Shown here one piece after another: positions 16,455 through 26,251 of a stretch of 64,000 nt of DNA (its first letter is position 1; every line of letters starts with the position of its first letter). The notes below the pieces were generated by a model, which saw nothing but the letters and a program-made list of their open reading frames with translations, was not told the origin of the DNA and did not search any database. Source of the stretch: Planosporangium spinosum (GTDB taxonomy: Bacteria; Actinomycetota; Actinomycetes; Mycobacteriales; Micromonosporaceae); assembly GCF_049999945.1 (NCBI RefSeq), contig NZ_JBLYUB010000005.1, forward strand, positions 124,001 to 188,000, written 5' to 3'. Made by a program: the position numbers and the translations under genes.

Positions 16455-17441
16455 CTAGGGCAGGGAGACCTTCGCCGGGGTCGGGGCGCCGAACAACGTC
16501 GCGACGGCGTCGCTGACGGCGTGCACCCCGTCGCCGACGGAGCGGCCGGGCGGCAGGCTGTACATCACCACGACCACGTACCGCTCGTCGGGGCCGGCGA
16601 AGCCGGCGGTGTGGGTGACCCAGTGCTCGCCGCCCGGGTCGGGCTTGACCGCCCACCCGTCCTTGTTGCCCGGTCGTAGCTGCGATCCGGCCGCCCACAC
16701 GCCCCAACGCTGGTTGTCGGCCACCCCGCGCAGCGCGTTCACCAGGTAGGCGCGGTCGTCGGGGTGCAGGTTGCCGCCGAGGACGTAGGTCATCACGTGG
16801 TCGAGGTCGTCGGCCGTGCAGCGCAGGTTGCGCCAGTACGTCTCGCGCCCGGCGACCACCGACAGCGAGGCCATGCCGTACCCGGCGCGGAACCGGTCGA
16901 GCATCTGCGGGCCGTCGTAGCGGTTCCACAGACTGTCGGTCGCCTCGTTGGACGAGAGCCGGAGCATGTCCGCCATCGCCTTGCGGTCGGCGTCGGTGAG
17001 CCGGATCCGGCCGGCCCGGTTGCGTTCCAGCAGGTTCGCCGCGATCGCCACCTTGATCGTGGAGCCGGTCCACATCGGCTCGGTGGTGGCACCGGTCCGC
17101 CACGCCGCGCCGGTGGTGCGGTCGCGCAGCACCATGCCCATGTGGCCGGGGCGGCCGGCGACGTACGCCGCCGTGGCGTCGAACCGGCCCCGCAGGGCGC
17201 AGTCCCACCCGGCCGCGCAGCCCGTGGACGCGGACGCCGACGGGGACGCCGGCCCGGTGGCGGTGGGCGGGCCGTCGGCCGGCGGGGCGTCGGACGGCGC
17301 CGGGGCCGCGGACCAGGCACCGACCGGCGTGGCGGTGATCCGGTCACGGCCGCAGCCCGTGACGACGAGCAGCGCGGCGACGGTGAGGACGGACAGTCGG
17401 GTACCGAGGACGGGCAGTCGGGTACACAGCCGGGTACGCAT
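16455..17441 (-). CDS. Class A beta-lactamase-like serine hydrolase lipoprotein
   Basis: 328 aa, exported lipoprotein: basic N-terminus, hydrophobic core and lipobox LVVTGC near residue 27. After a Pro/Ser/Ala linker comes a penicillin-interacting fold: active-site SxxK in TGSTIKVAI (Ser127, Lys130), an SxN-like motif in SSNEATDS and THTAGF in the place of the KTG box. The Lys of KTG is replaced by His, so beta-lactam hydrolysis is uncertain; it may be a peptidase/esterase relative. ATG at 17441 is the start that gives a proper signal peptide. Divergent from the AlkZ-like gene. Confidence 0.85.
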   Translation of the reverse strand: MRTRLCTRLPVLGTRLSVLTVAALLVVTGCGRDRITATPVGAWSAAPAPSDAPPADGPPTATGPASPSASASTGCAAGWDCALRGRFDATAAYVAGRPGHMGMVLRDRTTGAAWRTGATTEPMWTGSTIKVAIAANLLERNRAGRIRLTDADRKAMADMLRLSSNEATDSLWNRYDGPQMLDRFRAGYGMASLSVVAGRETYWRNLRCTADDLDHVMTYVLGGNLHPDDRAYLVNALRGVADNQRWGVWAAGSQLRPGNKDGWAVKPDPGGEHWVTHTAGFAGPDERYVVVVMYSLPPGRSVGDGVHAVSDAVATLFGAPTPAKVSLP

Positions 17442-17509
17442 GATTTCTCGCACGCTACCGGCCGGCGGTGCGCACGTCACCGCCGGCCGCGGGGCGCGAC
17501 AATGTCGGC

Positions 17510-18688
17510 ATGGATGCGAGATCACGGATGGCCTGGTGGTGGCGCCGCCAGGGGCTCGACGGGTCGCTGGCCACGGCGGCCCCCGCCGTGGTGCTGGCTG
17601 CGACCGGCTGGGCGCGGTCGGTCGGCGGGGCCAACCCGTATCTCACCCTGTTCGCCCGCGCCGGCACCGGTCGGGCCGACGCCGACGCGGCGGTACGGGC
17701 GCTCGACCTTCACGAACTGCCGGCGGCGCGGGGCTGCACGTACGTGGTGCCGGCGGCGCACTTCGCGCTGGCGTTGCAGGTGGGTCGGGGCGTCGCCGAG
17801 GGGGAGTTGGCGACCCTGGCCAAGCTCGGGGTGGCGCGGGGAGAGGTCGACAAGCTCTGCGACGCGGTTCTCGAGGTGGTCGGTACCGAGCCGCTCGACC
17901 CGGCCGCGCTCAAGGACCGGCTGGGTGACGCGGTGCGCAACCTCGGCGAGGAGGGGCGCAAGCGCGGTCAGTCGACCACCCTGCCGGCGGCGCTCGGACT
18001 GCTCCAGGCGGCCGGCGAGATCCGGCGGGTACCGGTCAACGGCCGACTGGACCAGCAGCGGTACGGGTATGTGCGGTGGAGCGCCCCGCGTACCGGCTTG
18101 ACCGACGAGCAGGCCCGCGCCGAGCTGGCCCGGCTGTACTTCCGGTGGACCGGCCCGGCGGGCCTCGCGCACCTGCGCTGGTTCACCGGGTTCACCGTCG
18201 CCGCGGCGAAGGCGGCCGTGGTCGACCTTGAGCTGGTCGACGTCGGGGAGGGGTTGCTGCTGCCGGCCGACCTGCGCGACGAGTACGCGGCCCACCGGGT
18301 GCCCGAGCGGCCGGCGTACGCGCTGCTGGCCGGCATCGACGCGCTGGTCCTGCTGCGCCGCGACCACCGTGCGTTGCTCGACGCGGGCGACGTGGAACGG
18401 GCCACTCCGGGCGGTAGGCCGCTGGGCGGCCTGGCCGACCTGCCCGACCACCCGATCGTCGACCGGGGCCGGATCGTCGGGCTGTGGCAGTACGACCCGG
18501 GCGAGGAGCGGATCGTGTGGTGGTCGTTCGGGCCGCCCGAGGACGAGGTGGCGCTGCGGGCCGCGGTCGGCCGCACCGAGGAGTACGTGCGCGACCAGCT
18601 CGGCGACGCCCGCGGCTTCAGCCTGGACAGCCCGAAGTCGCGGGCGCCCCGGCTGGCGGCGCTGAGGGCGGCCGCCGCGGCGTCCTGA
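17510..18688 (+). CDS. Winged-helix AlkZ/YcaQ-like protein
   Basis: 392 aa of the HTH_42 (AlkZ-like) family, whose best-known members are DNA glycosylases that unhook crosslinks. Seen: an all-helical and winged-helix N-half, a central segment ELARLYFRWTGPAGLAHLRWFTGF typical of the family, and a C-terminal beta domain (VGLWQYDPGEERIVWW). The catalytic Q-x-Q motif of E. coli YcaQ is not evident near residues 35-50 (SVGGANPYL there), so glycosylase activity is unproven. ATG at 17510; a further ATG at 17528 is possible. Its 3' end is imperfectly repeated downstream. Confidence 0.75.
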   Translation: MDARSRMAWWWRRQGLDGSLATAAPAVVLAATGWARSVGGANPYLTLFARAGTGRADADAAVRALDLHELPAARGCTYVVPAAHFALALQVGRGVAEGELATLAKLGVARGEVDKLCDAVLEVVGTEPLDPAALKDRLGDAVRNLGEEGRKRGQSTTLPAALGLLQAAGEIRRVPVNGRLDQQRYGYVRWSAPRTGLTDEQARAELARLYFRWTGPAGLAHLRWFTGFTVAAAKAAVVDLELVDVGEGLLLPADLRDEYAAHRVPERPAYALLAGIDALVLLRRDHRALLDAGDVERATPGGRPLGGLADLPDHPIVDRGRIVGLWQYDPGEERIVWWSFGPPEDEVALRAAVGRTEEYVRDQLGDARGFSLDSPKSRAPRLAALRAAAAAS

Positions 18689-18861
18689 CCGGGACCCGCG
18701 GCGCCGTCCTGACCGCTGCCCTCGGCGCGTGGGCACGGGGGCCGTCCCGACCGCGGGCACGGGTGCCGTTCTTGCCGCGGGTACGGTCGTCGGGGAGCGT
18801 CGTCCGGTTTCGGGATTGTTGCCACACCTCAGACCGCCGGGGCGTCGATCCGCTCGACATC

Positions 18862-18877
18862 CAGTACGCTCGTACTG
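18862..18877 (+). promoter_or_regulatory. Operator-like palindrome upstream of icd
   Basis: CAGTACG-CT-CGTACTG, perfect 7+2+7 symmetry, ending 29 nt before the icd start and just before its GGAGAGGAG SD. A plausible regulator or promoter-overlapping site. Confidence 0.45.
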
Positions 18878-18906
18878 CTAACTTTCCGGAGAGGAGCGCC
18901 CCGCCG

Positions 18907-20124
18907 ATGGCGAAGATCAAGGTTGAGAACCCGGTCGTCGAGCTCGACGGCGACGAGATGACCCGGATCATCTGGAAGCAGATCCGCGACCAGCTGATCC
19001 TGCCCTACCTCGACGTCAACCTCGAGTACTACGACCTGTCGATCCAGTACCGTGACCAGACCGACGACCAGGTCACGATCGACGCGGCCAACGCGATCAA
19101 GCGGCACGGTGTCGGGGTCAAGTGCGCGACGATCACGCCGGACGAGGCGCGCGTGGAGGAGTTCGGCCTCAAGAAGATGTGGCGGTCGCCCAACGGCACG
19201 ATCCGCAACATCCTCGGCGGCGTCGTGTTCCGCGAGCCGATCATCATGTCCAACGTGCCGCGGCTGGTGCCCGGCTGGACCAAGCCGATCGTGATCGGCC
19301 GGCACGCCCACGGTGACCAGTACAAGGCCACCGACTTCGTGGCGCCCGGCCCCGGCACGATGACCGTCACGTTCACCCCGGACGACGGCAGCGCCCCGAT
19401 GGAGTTCGAGGTCGCCAAGTTCCCCGGTGGCGGCGTCGGCATGGCCATGTACAACTTCGACGACTCGATCCGCGACTTCGCGCGGGCGTCGTTCCGGTAC
19501 GGCCTGGACCGCAAGTACCCGGTCTACCTGTCGACCAAGAACACGATCCTCAAGGCGTACGACGGCCGGTTCAAGGACCTGTTCGCCGAGGTGTTCGAGG
19601 CCGAGTTCGCGCAAGAGTTCAAGGCCGCCGGCATCACGTACGAGCACCGGCTCATCGACGACATGGTCGCCGCCGCGCTGAAGTGGGAGGGTGGCTTCGT
19701 CTGGGCTGCCAAGAACTACGACGGTGACGTGCAGTCCGACACGGTGGCCCAGGGCTTCGGTTCGCTCGGCCTGATGACGTCGGTCCTCATGACCCCCGAC
19801 GGCCGTACCGTCGAGGCCGAGGCCGCGCACGGCACGGTCACCCGGCACTACCGGCAGTGGCAGAAGGGCGAGAAGACCTCGACCAACCCGATCGCCTCGA
19901 TCTACGCCTGGACCCGGGGTCTGGCCCACCGCGGCAAGCTCGACGGCACCCCGGCCGTCACCGAGTTCGCCAGCACTCTGGAGCAGGTCATCGTGTCCAC
20001 CGTCGAGGGCGGCCAGATGACCAAGGACCTCGCGCTGCTCATCTCGCGCGACGCGCCGTGGCTGACCACCGACGAGTTCATGAACGCGCTCGACGAGAAC
20101 CTCGCCCGCAAGCTCGGTGCGTAG
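18907..20124 (+). CDS. icd: NADP-dependent isocitrate dehydrogenase
   Basis: TCA-cycle enzyme oxidising isocitrate to 2-oxoglutarate with NADP. 405 aa, the eukaryote-like dimeric type II length. Begins MAKIKVENPVVELDGDEMTR; substrate-binding motif WRSPNGTIRNILGG, catalytic-region MYNFDDSIRDFARASFRYGL, metal-binding region RLIDDMVAAALKWEGGF and the coenzyme loop EAAHGTVTRHYR are present. GGAGAGGAG upstream supports the ATG at 18907. Followed by an AT-rich palindromic terminator. Confidence 0.97.
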   Translation: MAKIKVENPVVELDGDEMTRIIWKQIRDQLILPYLDVNLEYYDLSIQYRDQTDDQVTIDAANAIKRHGVGVKCATITPDEARVEEFGLKKMWRSPNGTIRNILGGVVFREPIIMSNVPRLVPGWTKPIVIGRHAHGDQYKATDFVAPGPGTMTVTFTPDDGSAPMEFEVAKFPGGGVGMAMYNFDDSIRDFARASFRYGLDRKYPVYLSTKNTILKAYDGRFKDLFAEVFEAEFAQEFKAAGITYEHRLIDDMVAAALKWEGGFVWAAKNYDGDVQSDTVAQGFGSLGLMTSVLMTPDGRTVEAEAAHGTVTRHYRQWQKGEKTSTNPIASIYAWTRGLAHRGKLDGTPAVTEFASTLEQVIVSTVEGGQMTKDLALLISRDAPWLTTDEFMNALDENLARKLGA

Positions 20125-20144
20125 TTAGTCCGCTTTTACGTAAA

Positions 20145-20196
20145 ATATACATCGGCCGATCCACCGAGGCTCCTCGGCGGATCGGCCGACGTATAT
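20145..20196. terminator. Palindromic terminator after icd
   Basis: Arms 20145-20162 and 20179-20196 (17 of 18 matching, start ATATACATCGGCCGATCC) with an inner CCGAGG/CCTCGG stem, so the whole 52 bp can fold as one hairpin. Confidence 0.8.
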
Positions 20197-20359
20197 CGGG
20201 CGAACGGGTGCGTCACCGCGGCGCCCACCGGATCGTTGAACCTGGCGTGGGCGTGATGTGAGTCGCGCCTCACGGATGACTCGGGCAAGTCCCCGCCACG
20301 GCGTGAGCCACGGTGTGTCCGGGTCGGTCCGCACTGGTGATGCCTGCGGTCCCTTCCCA

Positions 20360-20388
20360 GGCGGGGCCCGGTCCGTCCGGGCCCCGCC
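20360..20388 (-). terminator. Terminator of the sulfotransferase gene
   Basis: Perfect 12-bp arms GGCGGGGCCCGG (20360-20371) and complement (20377-20388), 5-nt loop, 28 nt beyond the sulfotransferase stop. Confidence 0.65.
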
Positions 20389-20415
20389 CCCATGTCTATC
20401 CCGCTTCCGCGGGTG

Positions 20416-21456
20416 TCACGCCCCCGACCTCAGCGGGTACCCGTACGCGCCCATCAGTGGCGCGGTCAGCGCGCCGATCAGCCGGCGTTGCCGGGGTCGT
20501 AACGCCTGCCGCCAGGCGTCGTCGCGGCGCAGCGCGATGGTGCCGGCGGTGAAGCGCATCGGACTGCCGGCGGCGCTGTGGCCGGGGCGCAGGTCGACGT
20601 GGTCGGTACCGTCCGGTTCGCGGCGCAGGTACGACAGGTCGAGGGCGTCGGCCTCCAGCCCGGCGTACGCCGCGAGCGCGCGTACGCATCCCCGCGGGTC
20701 GGCCAGCAGTTGCTCGTAGCGCAGTCGCCGTACCGGCACCCCGCAGCGGCCCAGCAGTTCGAACGCGTAGTTGTGGGCGTTCCACAGCAGCGCCGAGCGG
20801 CCGGGGGTGCGGCCCGGCGACACCACCGTCCGGCCGACCTCCGGGGTGGCCGTGCCGCCGACCTCCGGGTTGGCCGTGCCGCCGACCTCCGGCGTGGCCG
20901 TGCCGTCGATCTGCGGCCCGCCGGTGGGCGCGGCCCAGGAGTGCGCGACCCCGCGGCTGTCCCGGACCACGTGGACCACCCGCAGATCGACCCCGGCCGC
21001 CTGGCGCAGGCAGAACGCGAGCCCGGGGTGCTTGGAGGAGTCGACGAGCACCCGCGCGCCGGACACCGCCGCGGCGGCGTCGTAGAGGCGGGAGTAGTAG
21101 GTGGCGTACTCGACCAGGTTGGAGTTGACCGACCCGGCGGCGAGGCGCGGGATGTGGCGCAGGCGCTCGACCGCCCGGCGCAGTGTGAGCACCCGGTCGA
21201 CGTCGACGCGGTGCCAGCCGCCGAACGCCTCCTGGCCGACGCAGCGCCAGAAGTCGCAGTCGGCGAACGGGGTACCGCAGCCGCACCGGTCGCCCTGGCG
21301 CAGGTCGCGCTCCCAGAGGTGGATGACCTCGCCGAGGCCGCACACGCCGGGTAGCCCGCCCAGGATCCGCTCGAGCAGCGTGGTACCGCTGCGGCCCAGG
21401 CCGCCGAGGAAAAGTACGCGTACCAATTGCACCCCTTGTCTCGTTTTCACAGTCAT
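20416..21456 (-). CDS. Sulfotransferase family protein
   Basis: PAPS-dependent sulfotransferase fold, up to 346 aa. P-loop LGGLGRSGTTLLERIL binds the 5'-phosphosulfate; VVRDSRGVAHSW matches the 3'-phosphate-binding motif; SSKHPGLAFCL and WNAHNYAFELL are family-like. Between them lies a three-fold 8-residue repeat (TATPEVGG type) encoded by a 24-bp tandem repeat. The ATG at 21456 leaves only 28 bp to the divergent gene; a TTG at 21426 with AAGGGG 5 nt upstream gives MVRVLFLGG and may be the true start. The acceptor is probably a cell-surface glycan or lipid, inferred from the neighbours. Confidence 0.82.
   Translation of the reverse strand: MTVKTRQGVQLVRVLFLGGLGRSGTTLLERILGGLPGVCGLGEVIHLWERDLRQGDRCGCGTPFADCDFWRCVGQEAFGGWHRVDVDRVLTLRRAVERLRHIPRLAAGSVNSNLVEYATYYSRLYDAAAAVSGARVLVDSSKHPGLAFCLRQAAGVDLRVVHVVRDSRGVAHSWAAPTGGPQIDGTATPEVGGTANPEVGGTATPEVGRTVVSPGRTPGRSALLWNAHNYAFELLGRCGVPVRRLRYEQLLADPRGCVRALAAYAGLEADALDLSYLRREPDGTDHVDLRPGHSAAGSPMRFTAGTIALRRDDAWRQALRPRQRRLIGALTAPLMGAYGYPLRSGA
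20834..20905. repeat. 24-bp tandem repeat inside the sulfotransferase
   Basis: Three units (20834, 20858, 20882) starting CCGACCTCCGGGGTGGCCGT; in frame, encoding eight-residue repeats, so copy-number change would keep the frame. Confidence 0.9.
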
Positions 21457-21484
21457 AACGAGCTATCCGCGGGGTGGAGACGAG

Positions 21485-22240
21485 ATGGGGCAGCGCGTCG
21501 TCCTCGACGGCATCGCCATTGACCGCCGTACCGAGACCGAGATCGTCGCGTACGTGCGCGAGAGCCTCGACCGGGGCGACGGCGGGCGGATCGTGACACC
21601 GGACGTCGACCTCCTGCGGCTGGCCCGGCACGATCCCGGCCTGCGCGCCCACCTGGCCGGCGCGGACCTGGTGGTCGCCGCCGGCGCGCCGTTGGTGTGG
21701 GCGTCCCGGCTGGCTCGGGCACCGCTGCCGGAGCGCGTGACCGGCCCGGACCTGGCCCGCGCGCTGGCGCTCGTCCTGGCCGCGGACGGCCGGTCGCTGT
21801 ACCTGCTCGGCGGCGCGCCGTCGGTGTTCGGCCGGCCGGAGGGGGCGCACCGGGCGGCCAAGGCACTGGTCCGGGCGTATCCGGGCCTGCGCATCGCCGG
21901 GCACGCCAGCCCGCGGCACGGCTTCGACCGCGATCCCGCCACGTTCGACGCGGTGTGCCGGGAGATCGTCGAGTCCCGGCCCGACGTGGTCTACATCGGA
22001 CCGAGCTGCCGCCGGCCGGACCTACTGGCGGACCGGTTGCGCGGTGAGGCGCCCGGCGCGTGGCTGATCGGCTGCGGCGCCGCGATCGACGTCCTGGCCG
22101 GCGACCGGGCGCGACGGGCAGGTGCGGAGTGGGCGCACCGGTTGCGCCGGAAGCCTCGCCGGCTGGCCGACCGGTACCTGCGCCGCGCCGCCCCGTACGC
22201 GCTGGGCCTGCTGATCCGCGCGGCGATCCGCCGCCGGTAG
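21485..22240 (+). CDS. WecG/TagA/CpsF-like glycosyltransferase, divergent active site
   Basis: 251 aa. The fold is that of GT26 enzymes that add a sugar to a lipid-linked acceptor: VVLDGIAIDRRTETEIV start, TPDVDLLRLAR in the acceptor/sugar loop, DLARALALVLAADGRSLYLLGG, then ESRPDVVYIGPSC. Compared with known members, the usual TPNVD has Asn changed to Asp, the catalytic Asp of the ADGxP motif is Ala (VAAGAPLVW), and the GxPKQE motif is absent. So either the chemistry is shifted or it is inactive. SD GGAG 5 nt before ATG 21485. Divergent from the sulfotransferase, and probably part of the same glycan locus. Confidence 0.8.
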   Translation: MGQRVVLDGIAIDRRTETEIVAYVRESLDRGDGGRIVTPDVDLLRLARHDPGLRAHLAGADLVVAAGAPLVWASRLARAPLPERVTGPDLARALALVLAADGRSLYLLGGAPSVFGRPEGAHRAAKALVRAYPGLRIAGHASPRHGFDRDPATFDAVCREIVESRPDVVYIGPSCRRPDLLADRLRGEAPGAWLIGCGAAIDVLAGDRARRAGAEWAHRLRRKPRRLADRYLRRAAPYALGLLIRAAIRRR

Positions 22241-22275
22241 CCGCCGCGACGACCGGTGCACCGATCGGGAAAACC

Positions 22276-22281
22276 GATATT
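22276..22281 (+). promoter_or_regulatory. -10-like hexamer before a small gene
   Basis: GATATT, 8 nt upstream of the GTG at 22290; suggests a leaderless or near-leaderless transcript. The site stands out as AT-rich in this region. Confidence 0.35.
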
Positions 22282-22289
22282 CCTCCCTT

Positions 22290-22436
22290 GTGGCGGGACA
22301 GCCGGCCGGCGCGGTCGGACTGGTGGTGACGCCGCCGGACGAGACCACCCAGCTCACCGTCGAGGCGGCGGTCGACGACGTCTGCCAGCACGGCTGGATG
22401 TCGACGTCGCCGATGGCGGCCGAGCGCGGCGACTGA
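22290..22436 (+). CDS. Small hypothetical protein, 48 aa
   Basis: GTG to TGA with almost every codon ending in G or C, a strong coding sign here. Sequence features: GAVGLVVTPPDETTQLTVEAAVDDVC then a short hydrophilic tail; no signal peptide or membrane helix. It sits between the glycosyltransferase and a convergent lipoprotein gene. No family recognised. No Shine-Dalgarno, but a -10-like element ends 8 nt upstream. Confidence 0.45.
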   Translation: MAGQPAGAVGLVVTPPDETTQLTVEAAVDDVCQHGWMSTSPMAAERGD

Positions 22437-22442
22437 CCACGG

Positions 22443-22595
22443 TCAGCGACGGACGAACGCGGCCGGCGCGTCGGGCAGCGGCGGCGGGGACGGCGGTACG
22501 TCCGGCCGCGCGGTCGGACGGCCGCACGTGGTCAGAACCAGCAGCGCGGTGAACGCGAGTACCAGGGTGCAGCCGATCAGGCCGAAGCGTCGCAC
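22443..22595 (-). CDS. Small lipoprotein, 50 aa
   Basis: GTG start at 22595 with AAGGAGG 4 nt upstream, an SD that overlaps the TAA stop of the Wzz-like gene, so it is the distal gene of that operon. The protein is a signal peptide with lipobox LVLTTC (Cys near residue 27) plus a 23-residue Pro-rich tail. It could be an accessory peptide of glycan export; function unknown. Confidence 0.7.
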   Translation of the reverse strand: MRRFGLIGCTLVLAFTALLVLTTCGRPTARPDVPPSPPPLPDAPAAFVRR

Positions 22596-22604
22596 CTGTC
22601 CTCC

Positions 22605-24404
22605 TTAGGGGGTCGGGTCGAACCGGCGCGGCGCCCGGTGCGCGACGCCGACGGAGGGCCGGCTGTCGTCGTGGGCGTCGTGGTCGTCGACGATGTCGAG
22701 GTCGGCCGCGTCCGCGAGGCCGGCGTACAGGTCGTCGTCGTCCTCGATCCGGCGGAAGATGAGGGTCGGGGTGTCCGGCAGGCTCAGGTCCGGCCCGCCG
22801 ACCGGGTCCGGGCGGGTGCCGTCGCCGGCTGTCGCCTCCGCCGGTACGCCGGCTGCCAGCACGGCATCCGCCGGCCGGGCGTGCGGCGCCGGCCGGCCCA
22901 GACGGGACAGCACGACGGCGCCGAGTACCGGCGTGCCGACCCGGCGGAGCTGGTCGGCCGCGTCGGTGATCTGGACGTACCGGGTACGGCGCGCCTCCAC
23001 GGCGAGGATCGCGGCGTCGGCGAGGCTCGCCAGGCTCTGCGCATCCGCGCTCGACGCCGTCGACGGTGCCTCGATCACCACGTACTCCGCCTGGTGGCGC
23101 AGCGCCGCCAGGGTGTCGCGCAGCGACTGCGACTGGAGCAGCCCACCGGCGCTCGCGGTCGCCCCGGTGGTGACGACCCGCAACCCGGGCGTGCGGGGCG
23201 TGCGCTGGGCGGCGTCGGCCAGCGTGGCCCGGCCACTGAGGACGTCGGACAGGCCGGGCGCCGGTGCCACGCCGAACAGGGCGGTGACCGGTGCGGCGTC
23301 GCCGATGCTGTCCGGTAGCTGGGCGCTGATCAGTACGGTCTCGCTGCCGGTACGGGCGAACGCCGCCGCGAGGTTCGCCGCGACGACGGTGGCGGCGGCG
23401 CCCCGACTGGGGCCGGTGACCGCGATGACCCGGCAGTCCCGCACCGGCAGGCTCGCCAGTACCTCGTTGCGCAGCCGGTGGAAGATGCGGCCACCCGCGC
23501 CGAACGGGGGGAGTATGCCGTCGAGGCTCGGCTTGAGGTCGGCGGGAACGGTCGCCAGTACCGCCACGCCGGTGCGGCGGCGCAGGTCCGCTCCGTGGCG
23601 TACCCGGCGGTCCAGGCGTTCACGGGCGACCGCCAGGGCGAGGCCGAGCAGCAGCCCGCAGGCGGCCCCGACGGCCAGGTCGACCCGGAGGTCGGGGCCG
23701 TGGGGGCGCCGGGGCAGGGTGGCGTCCCGGATGATGCGGCCCGGCTGCACCGTGGTCGTGGCGAGCTGGTCCATCCGGGTGTTGAGCGCGTTGAGTTGGC
23801 TCTGCAGGGTGTCGCGTCCACTGATGAGATTGGCCCGGCTGGGGCTGTCCGACCGCATACCGGTGAGCTGCTGGTTGACCCGGACGAGGGAGTTGTTGAG
23901 CTCCTTGAGCTTGCCGCCCACGACGGTCATCTCGTTGGTCAGCTCGGCGGTGGCGGTCTCCTGGCGGTTGCGCAGGTACGCCTCGGCGAACGCGTGGGAG
24001 GCCGTCCGGGCGGCCTGCGGGCTACCCGCCGCGTACGTGACGACCAGGACCGACGTGTTGGCCGGAACGGCGACGGTGACGCCGGCCGCCAGCTCGTCGG
24101 GCGGGGTCCGGCTGCCCATCAGCCTCGCCGCGCCGGTGGCGACCGGTGTCGAGGCGACGAGCTGTGCCTCGGTGTCGAGGTTGAGCTCGCCCCTGGCGCG
24201 GCCACCGGTGGCGGTCGGGTCCTGGGTCATCGCGGGCTCGACCAGGACCGAGGTGGACGACTCGTAGACCTCGGGCCGGGTCTGGGCGTACCCGTACGCC
24301 GCGGCCGTCCCGGCGACGATGGACAGCAGCGCCACCCAACGGTGGCGAGAGAACCGACCAATGAAACCTGACATATCGGATGAGACCGGTTGAGTCAGAT
24401 CCAT
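22605..24404 (-). CDS. Wzz/BY-kinase-like polysaccharide protein, degenerate P-loop
   Basis: 599 aa. N-terminal Wzz domain: TM1 at about 22-45 (HRWVALLSIVAGTAAAYGYA), a periplasmic part with coiled-coil residues about 150-220 and TM2 near 245. The C-terminal P-loop-like domain resembles CpsD/BY-kinases, with VTGPSRGAAATVVAANLA where SxxPGEGKT would be: the Walker A Lys is missing, and the A' motif is YVVIEAPS rather than hhhDxPP. There is no Tyr-rich tail. So it likely sets chain length or organises export without kinase activity. Operonic with the small lipoprotein at 22443. Confidence 0.82.
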   Translation of the reverse strand: MDLTQPVSSDMSGFIGRFSRHRWVALLSIVAGTAAAYGYAQTRPEVYESSTSVLVEPAMTQDPTATGGRARGELNLDTEAQLVASTPVATGAARLMGSRTPPDELAAGVTVAVPANTSVLVVTYAAGSPQAARTASHAFAEAYLRNRQETATAELTNEMTVVGGKLKELNNSLVRVNQQLTGMRSDSPSRANLISGRDTLQSQLNALNTRMDQLATTTVQPGRIIRDATLPRRPHGPDLRVDLAVGAACGLLLGLALAVARERLDRRVRHGADLRRRTGVAVLATVPADLKPSLDGILPPFGAGGRIFHRLRNEVLASLPVRDCRVIAVTGPSRGAAATVVAANLAAAFARTGSETVLISAQLPDSIGDAAPVTALFGVAPAPGLSDVLSGRATLADAAQRTPRTPGLRVVTTGATASAGGLLQSQSLRDTLAALRHQAEYVVIEAPSTASSADAQSLASLADAAILAVEARRTRYVQITDAADQLRRVGTPVLGAVVLSRLGRPAPHARPADAVLAAGVPAEATAGDGTRPDPVGGPDLSLPDTPTLIFRRIEDDDDLYAGLADAADLDIVDDHDAHDDSRPSVGVAHRAPRRFDPTP

Positions 24405-24724
24405 CGGGCGGGGCCCCCTCGGCGCGAGTTACCTACGGTGTCCGGGGACGCACGCCCCGGTAGGGCTAACGTGCGTGACCGCCGTACGTAACTCCGCCTT
24501 ATCTTCACTTAGGCCACAATTCGCCCCAAGGTGGATAAGTCAGCCTTCTCGGGCGACCACTCAGGGAGGTCCGATCGTCCGGCCGGCCAGGGATCCGGAT
24601 CGTTCGGCCGGCCAGGGATCCGGATCGTTCGGCCGCTCGGGATGTGCGGGTCGGCCGCCTGGGGTCGGGGTGTGCGGGTCGGCCGCTGGAAGCGCCGGAG
24701 GTTCAGGTGGCGCGGCCGCGAACC
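24405..24724. other. Intergenic region upstream of the Wzz-like gene
   Basis: About 320 bp with no supported gene. It holds the Wzz-gene promoter region (AT-richer stretch near 24480-24540) and tandem repeats at 24573-24635, followed by GTGCGGGTCGGCCGC twice (from about 24645). Confidence 0.55.
24573..24635. repeat. 25-bp tandem repeat, 2.5 units
   Basis: Units at 24573, 24598 and a partial at 24623, consensus start GATCGTTCGGCCGGCCAGGG; contains BamHI-like GGATCC centres. Lies 3' of the APS kinase gene and 5' of the Wzz-like gene. Confidence 0.85.

Positions 24725-26251
<1,527 letters not shown>

Larger units (their letters stand above)
20125..20415. other. Intergenic region after icd
   Basis: About 290 bp with no supported gene; a short AT-rich patch (20130-20150) stands out. 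It holds two strong hairpins (20145-20196 and 20360-20388). Confidence 0.6.

Noticed and set aside
20200..20340. Possible tRNA in the icd-sulfotransferase gap
   Set aside because: No T-loop GTTCRANNC sequence and no cloverleaf pairing could be found.
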